Shown piece after piece: positions 61,901 through 64,000 of a stretch of 64,000 nucleotides of DNA. Origin of the DNA: Paractinoplanes ovalisporus. GTDB lineage: Bacteria > Actinomycetota > Actinomycetes > Mycobacteriales > Micromonosporaceae. Under the pieces are notes generated by a model. That model was given only the letters and a program-made list of their open reading frames with translations, had not been told where the DNA came from and did not search any database. A program made the translations under genes and the position numbers. Location: positions 285,201 to 349,200 of the forward strand of contig NZ_JAENHP010000009.1 in the NCBI RefSeq assembly GCF_016834655.1. Direction: 5' to 3'. How positions within the stretch are numbered: the first letter of the stretch is position 1; each line of letters begins with the position of its first letter.

Positions 61901-62542
61901 GCCGGCATGTACGTGGCGATGAAAGACCTCGAGATCCGCGGCGCCGGCAACCTGCTCGGCGGCGAGCAGTCCGGCCACATCGAGGGCGTCGGCTTCGACC
62001 TCTACGTGCGCATGGTCGGCGAGGCCGTGCAGGCGTTCAAGGGCGAGCGCCCCGAGGAGGAGCCCGAGGTCAAGATCGATCTGCCGGTCGACGCGCACCT
62101 GCCGGTCGACTACATCTCGGTCGAGCGGCTGCGCCTCGAGATGTACCGCAAACTGGCCGAGGCCCGCGACACCGCGAACCTCGACGAGGTGGTGGCCGAG
62201 ATGACCGACCGCTACGGCGAGCCCCCGGCCCAGGTCGCCAACCTCATCGCGGTGGCCCGGTTCCGGCAGACCGCCCGGGCCTACGGCCTGACCGACGTCT
62301 CGATGCAGGGCAAGCACATCCGGTTCTCGCCGCTGCCGCTGCCCGACTCCAAGCAGCTGCGTCTGAAGCGCTACCACCCCGACTCGGTCTACAAGCACGC
62401 GACCGACCAGGTGAGCGTGCCCCGGCCCAGCACCCGGCGCGTCGGCGGCGAGCCGCTGCGCGACCAGGCCCTGCTGGAATGGTGCGCCCAGCTGCTCAAG
62501 GACGTGCTGGGCGAGGTGCCGGCCCCGGCGGTGGCGAAGTGA
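58916..62542 (+). CDS. mfd: Transcription-repair coupling factor
   Basis: A 1208-residue DNA translocase that removes stalled RNA polymerase and recruits UvrA. The UvrB-like N-terminal domain has VFPSWETLPHERLSP and RGGILDVFPP. The RNA-polymerase-interacting domain follows with KPGDFVVHEQHGIGRY. The SF2 motor shows GDVGYGKTE (Walker A), VDEEQRFG (DEEQ box), MSATPIPRTL and HQIRGRVGRG, and a C-terminal TRCF domain closes the chain. A short, less GC-rich and Ser-rich insert (near 60040-60070) sits in a linker. It has its own promoter, divergent from the HypX operon. Confidence 0.97.
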   Translation: MQLSGLIPAALRDRGLARARDLARRGFAESDALDLTAPASLRPFVVATVAGAAAIGGADRPVLAVTATSREADDLADALGCLISPSRVAVFPSWETLPHERLSPRSDTVGRRLAVLRRLAHPGDEPVQVVVAPVRSLLQPQLKGLGDLEPVELTAGGEAELEDVARRLSDMAYARVDLVTKRGEFAVRGGILDVFPPTDEHPSRVEFWGDEVEEIRTFAVADQRTIDPVDRLWAPPCRELLLTPSVRSRAADLAVAHPELAEILDKLAEGIPVEGMESLAPALLDGTGSMELLIDCMPAGTHVLLCDPERIRTRAHDLTRTSDEFLEASWAAAAVGGQAPIDVGAMAFKTLADVRAHAATLSQPWWTVSPFGLASSDSPSSSLENDQPWLEAPSVEVSPDLGDAVALAAQPVPLYHGDTAKLAADLHEWAAAGWAIALVFEGHGTAQRATEVLRDAGLGVTPADSIETPIEDGQLLITCGGLNHGFVDAASRLAVITGNDISGGRGASTKDMRKMPSRRRNTIDPLELKPGDFVVHEQHGIGRYVELVQRTVNGADREYLVIEYAASKRGQPGDRLYVPTDQLDQLSRYVGGESPSLHKMGGADWQKSKARARKAVREIAAQLIQLYAARQASQGHAFGPDTPWQRELEDAFPYQETPDQLAAISEVKHDMQLAVPMDRLICGDVGYGKTEIAVRAAFKAVQDGKQVAVLVPTTLLAQQHFNTFTDRMGQFPITIKQLSRFQTPKEAQLTLEQAANGTADIVIGTHRLLSNSTKFKNLGLIIVDEEQRFGVEHKEQLKALRASVDVLTMSATPIPRTLEMAITGIREMSTIATPPEERHPVLTFVGAHDEKQVAASIHRELLRDGQVFYLHNRVESIDKAARRLRELVPEARVAVAHGQMSEEQLEKVMVGFWEKEFDVLVCTTIVESGIDIPNANTLIVERADLLGLAQLHQIRGRVGRGRERAYAYFLYPREKPLTEHAHERLATIAQHTELGAGMYVAMKDLEIRGAGNLLGGEQSGHIEGVGFDLYVRMVGEAVQAFKGERPEEEPEVKIDLPVDAHLPVDYISVERLRLEMYRKLAEARDTANLDEVVAEMTDRYGEPPAQVANLIAVARFRQTARAYGLTDVSMQGKHIRFSPLPLPDSKQLRLKRYHPDSVYKHATDQVSVPRPSTRRVGGEPLRDQALLEWCAQLLKDVLGEVPAPAVAK

Positions 62543-62598
62543 TCGTTTCCCCGGGGGCGGGTGACCTGAGTCATAACCCGCATGAGAGAGTCAACGCC

Positions 62599-63333
62599 AT
62601 GCAGCGTGCTCGCCGACTCGTATCCATCGTCGTCGTTGCGTCCCTCGCGACGGCCGGTCTCACCGCCTGCCGCTCCGAGCCGTCCGTGGCCGCGTACGTG
62701 GGTGACAGCGCCAAGGTCACCGAGGCCCGCGTGCAGGACGTCTGGGACAACGCCGAAGAAGCGCTGACCGCCGCGACCGCCGACCAGCCCGAGGCGCCGG
62801 CCATGTCGATCACGCGCGCCGACATCGTGCGCACCCTGGTCGGCCACGACGTGCTCACCGGCGTCGCCCGGCGCGAGGGTGTGACCCTGCCGGCCGAGCT
62901 GGCCCTGGGTGACTACGCGACCCAGCTGCGCCTGCCACAGTCCGCCGAATACGTCCGCCTCTACGCCGAGTTCGACGGCCTGCTGCGGGCGCTGCGCACG
63001 AAGGTGCAGTCGTCCGCCCCCGACGCCACCGACGACGACCTGCGCGAGGTCTACGACGTGCTGCTGTCCAGCGGTGAGATTCCCGCCGGCACCACGTTCG
63101 ACCAGTTCAAGCAGCAGTTGCCGGCCGAGAATCTGGCCCTGGTCAAGACGGCGGCGGCCGTGCGCAAGGAGGTGGCCGAGCTGACCGACACGATGGAGAT
63201 CACGGTGAACCCGCGCTACCAGCCGCTGAACATTCCGGTCCTGGAGTTCCAGACCCAGAGCGGCCAGTTGAGCCCGCTCGTGGTGGTGCCGCTGGGCGAG
63301 GGCGCCGACAGCCCGGTGACCGACGTTTCCTGA
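62599..63333 (+). CDS. SurA-N-like lipoprotein behind mfd
   Basis: A 244-residue lipoprotein: basic start, hydrophobic core and lipobox LTAC. A helical SurA-N/peptidyl-prolyl-isomerase-associated domain follows (VAAYVGDSAKVTEARVQDVWDN, then long helices). No complete rotamase domain is seen. A gene of this type follows mfd in many actinomycetes (Mycobacterium has mfd, mazG and lpqU there). The expected mazG is absent here; repeats and an IS30 element come instead. The stop codon is inside a 14-bp tandem repeat. Confidence 0.82.
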   Translation: MQRARRLVSIVVVASLATAGLTACRSEPSVAAYVGDSAKVTEARVQDVWDNAEEALTAATADQPEAPAMSITRADIVRTLVGHDVLTGVARREGVTLPAELALGDYATQLRLPQSAEYVRLYAEFDGLLRALRTKVQSSAPDATDDDLREVYDVLLSSGEIPAGTTFDQFKQQLPAENLALVKTAAAVRKEVAELTDTMEITVNPRYQPLNIPVLEFQTQSGQLSPLVVVPLGEGADSPVTDVS

Positions 63334-63362
63334 CGTTCAGTTCCTGATGTTCGCTTCCTGAT
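63327..63362 (+). repeat. Tandem repeat, 14 bp, spanning the stop codon
   Basis: TTCCTGACGTTCAG, TTCCTGATGTTCGC and TTCCTGAT start at 63327, 63341 and 63355. The TGA stop of the lipoprotein gene (63331-63333) is in unit 1 and recurs at 63345 and 63359 in other frames. Confidence 0.85.
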
Positions 63363-63402
63363 ACGGCCGCGAGTGGGGTAGCCCTCTCTCGCGGCCGTTT
63401 CT
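63363..63402 (+). terminator. Rho-independent terminator of the lipoprotein gene
   Basis: ACGGCCGCGAG (63363-63373) pairs perfectly with CTCGCGGCCGT (63388-63398) and runs into TTCTGTTTC. Confidence 0.85.
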
Positions 63403-63415
63403 GTTTCTGCCGCCC

Positions 63416-63522
63416 GCGTTCTGCGGCCTGCGTTCTGGTCCACGTCTGCGGGTCTGCGTTCTGCGGCCTGCGTTTCCGGTCCACGTCTGCGGGTCTGCGT
63501 TTCCGGTCCGCTTTTCCGGTCC
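63416..63522. repeat. Degenerate tandem repeat, about 40 bp, between the lipoprotein gene and the IS element
   Basis: Units start GCGTTCTGCGGCCTGCGTT at 63416 and 63456 (40 and 41 bp), with a shorter third at 63497 and a final GCTTTTCCGGTCC. Sub-words TTCCGGTCC and CTGCGGGTCTGCG recur. No coding frame with normal codon bias lies here, and 63523-63626 shows nothing else apart from the presumed IS end. Confidence 0.8.
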
Positions 63523-63626
63523 TCCTGTGGACGACTTGGTTTGGGGCCGTCTCCCGTCTGTGGAGAAGTCACCGCTTGGGCTTGACATGGCCGTAGCCTC
63601 CTCCCTATCTCCCTGGGCGGGTGGTT

Positions 63627-64000
63627 TCAGGGGGTCGTTGCAACACGGTCGGTGTTGAGGAGTTTAGCGAGGCGTTCGGCGGGGGTGTCCCAGTCGAGGG
63701 TCATGCGGGGGCGGCTGTTGAGTTCGGCCGCGACCGCGGCTAGATGTTCGGGGTCGTGGGCGGCGAGGTCGGTGCCTTTGGGGAAGTACTGGCGGAGTAG
63801 TCCGTTGGTGTTCTCGTTCGTGCCGCGTTGCCAGGGGCTGTGCGGGTCGCAGAAGTAGACGGGCATGCCGGTGGCGAGGCTGAACTGGTGGTGCAGGGCC
63901 ATTTCGACGCCCTGGTCCCAGGTCAGCGACCGTTTCAAGTGCGTGGGCAGGGCGGCGACGGTGTGCAGGAGGGCGTCGCGGACCTGTTCGGCGTTCTGGC
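63627..64000 (-). CDS. IS30-family transposase, C-terminal part (N-terminus outside window)
   Basis: The last 123 codons or so of an IS30-type DDE transposase. The visible part reads QNAEQVRDALLHTVAALPTH, then LTWDQGVEMALHHQFS. It continues with VYFCDPHSPWQRGTNENTNG, which holds the second aspartate region and the catalytic glutamate, and LLRQYFPKGTDL. It ends with LNSRPRMTLDWDTPAERL. The frame is intact up to the window edge. The right end of the element is probably near 63610-63640, where GTTTCAGGGGGTCGTTGCAA resembles IS30-type termini of actinomycetes. Its arrival may explain the missing mazG after mfd. Confidence 0.88.
   Translation of the reverse strand, partial: QNAEQVRDALLHTVAALPTHLKRSLTWDQGVEMALHHQFSLATGMPVYFCDPHSPWQRGTNENTNGLLRQYFPKGTDLAAHDPEHLAAVAAELNSRPRMTLDWDTPAERLAKLLNTDRVATTP

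Noticed and set aside
60062..62398. 778-codon minus-strand frame within mfd
   Set aside because: Antisense shadow without motifs; mfd motifs are complete on the plus strand.

Overview
The window is about 72% GC with codon use strongly biased to G/C in third position. Gene content and order point to an actinomycete, most likely a Micromonosporaceae member such as Actinoplanes (inference; no rRNA or marker was available). No tRNA, rRNA, CRISPR array or prophage was recognised. One IS30-type transposase runs off the right edge and one small inverted-repeat element lies at 23.3 kb.

Layout. 0-9 kb: the end of a peptide ABC importer (two ATPases), chorismate mutase, a secreted 5'-nucleotidase, PcrA helicase, two paralogous M23 cell-wall peptidases and a stand-alone B12-binding protein. 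9.5-17.5 kb: a core block sucC-sucD-perM-purN-purH, laid out much as in Mycobacterium, followed by a pentapeptide-repeat protein and malate dehydrogenase. 17.6-19.5 kb: a decayed strip with a frameshifted MBL hydrolase, two DnaA boxes and a gutted phoD phosphatase. 19.7-25.4 kb: isocitrate dehydrogenase, two DJ-1/PfpI proteins, a small unlisted ORF, a TraR/DksA protein, a MITE-like element and galT with its DeoR-type regulator.

25.5-40.3 kb is a polysaccharide locus. An eight-gene, tightly packed minus-strand run encodes an APS kinase fused to a degenerate ATP-sulfurylase domain, Wzz, Wzy, a kinase-like protein, a sulfotransferase, a Wzx flippase, a methyltransferase and a GH26-like lipoprotein. 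Around it lie a second sulfotransferase, a GT2, a WecB/TagA/CpsF transferase and a second, membrane-anchored GH26-like protein. Together they suggest a Wzx/Wzy-exported exopolysaccharide that is sulfated from locally made PAPS. 40.3-49.2 kb: two DUF4352-like paralogues, a four-gene double ABC exporter operon, a CBM2-GH5 cellulase with a perfect CebR operator, an SDR and an MmyB-type regulator.

49.3-58.7 kb: PEP carboxylase, then a coupled operon hypX-like/cslA/glxA/cslZ. This is the Streptomyces-type beta-glucan synthase, copper radical oxidase and GH6 endoglucanase set, headed here by a HypX-like formyl-transfer/crotonase protein. 58.9-63.3 kb: mfd and a SurA-like lipoprotein; then a tandem-repeat region and the IS30 element.

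A recurrent, unannotated pattern is that four gene 3' ends (8.97, 41.75, 49.20 and 63.33 kb) have their stop codon inside the first unit of a short tandem repeat. The units differ in sequence, and two of the arrays share a 36-bp period with three copies.
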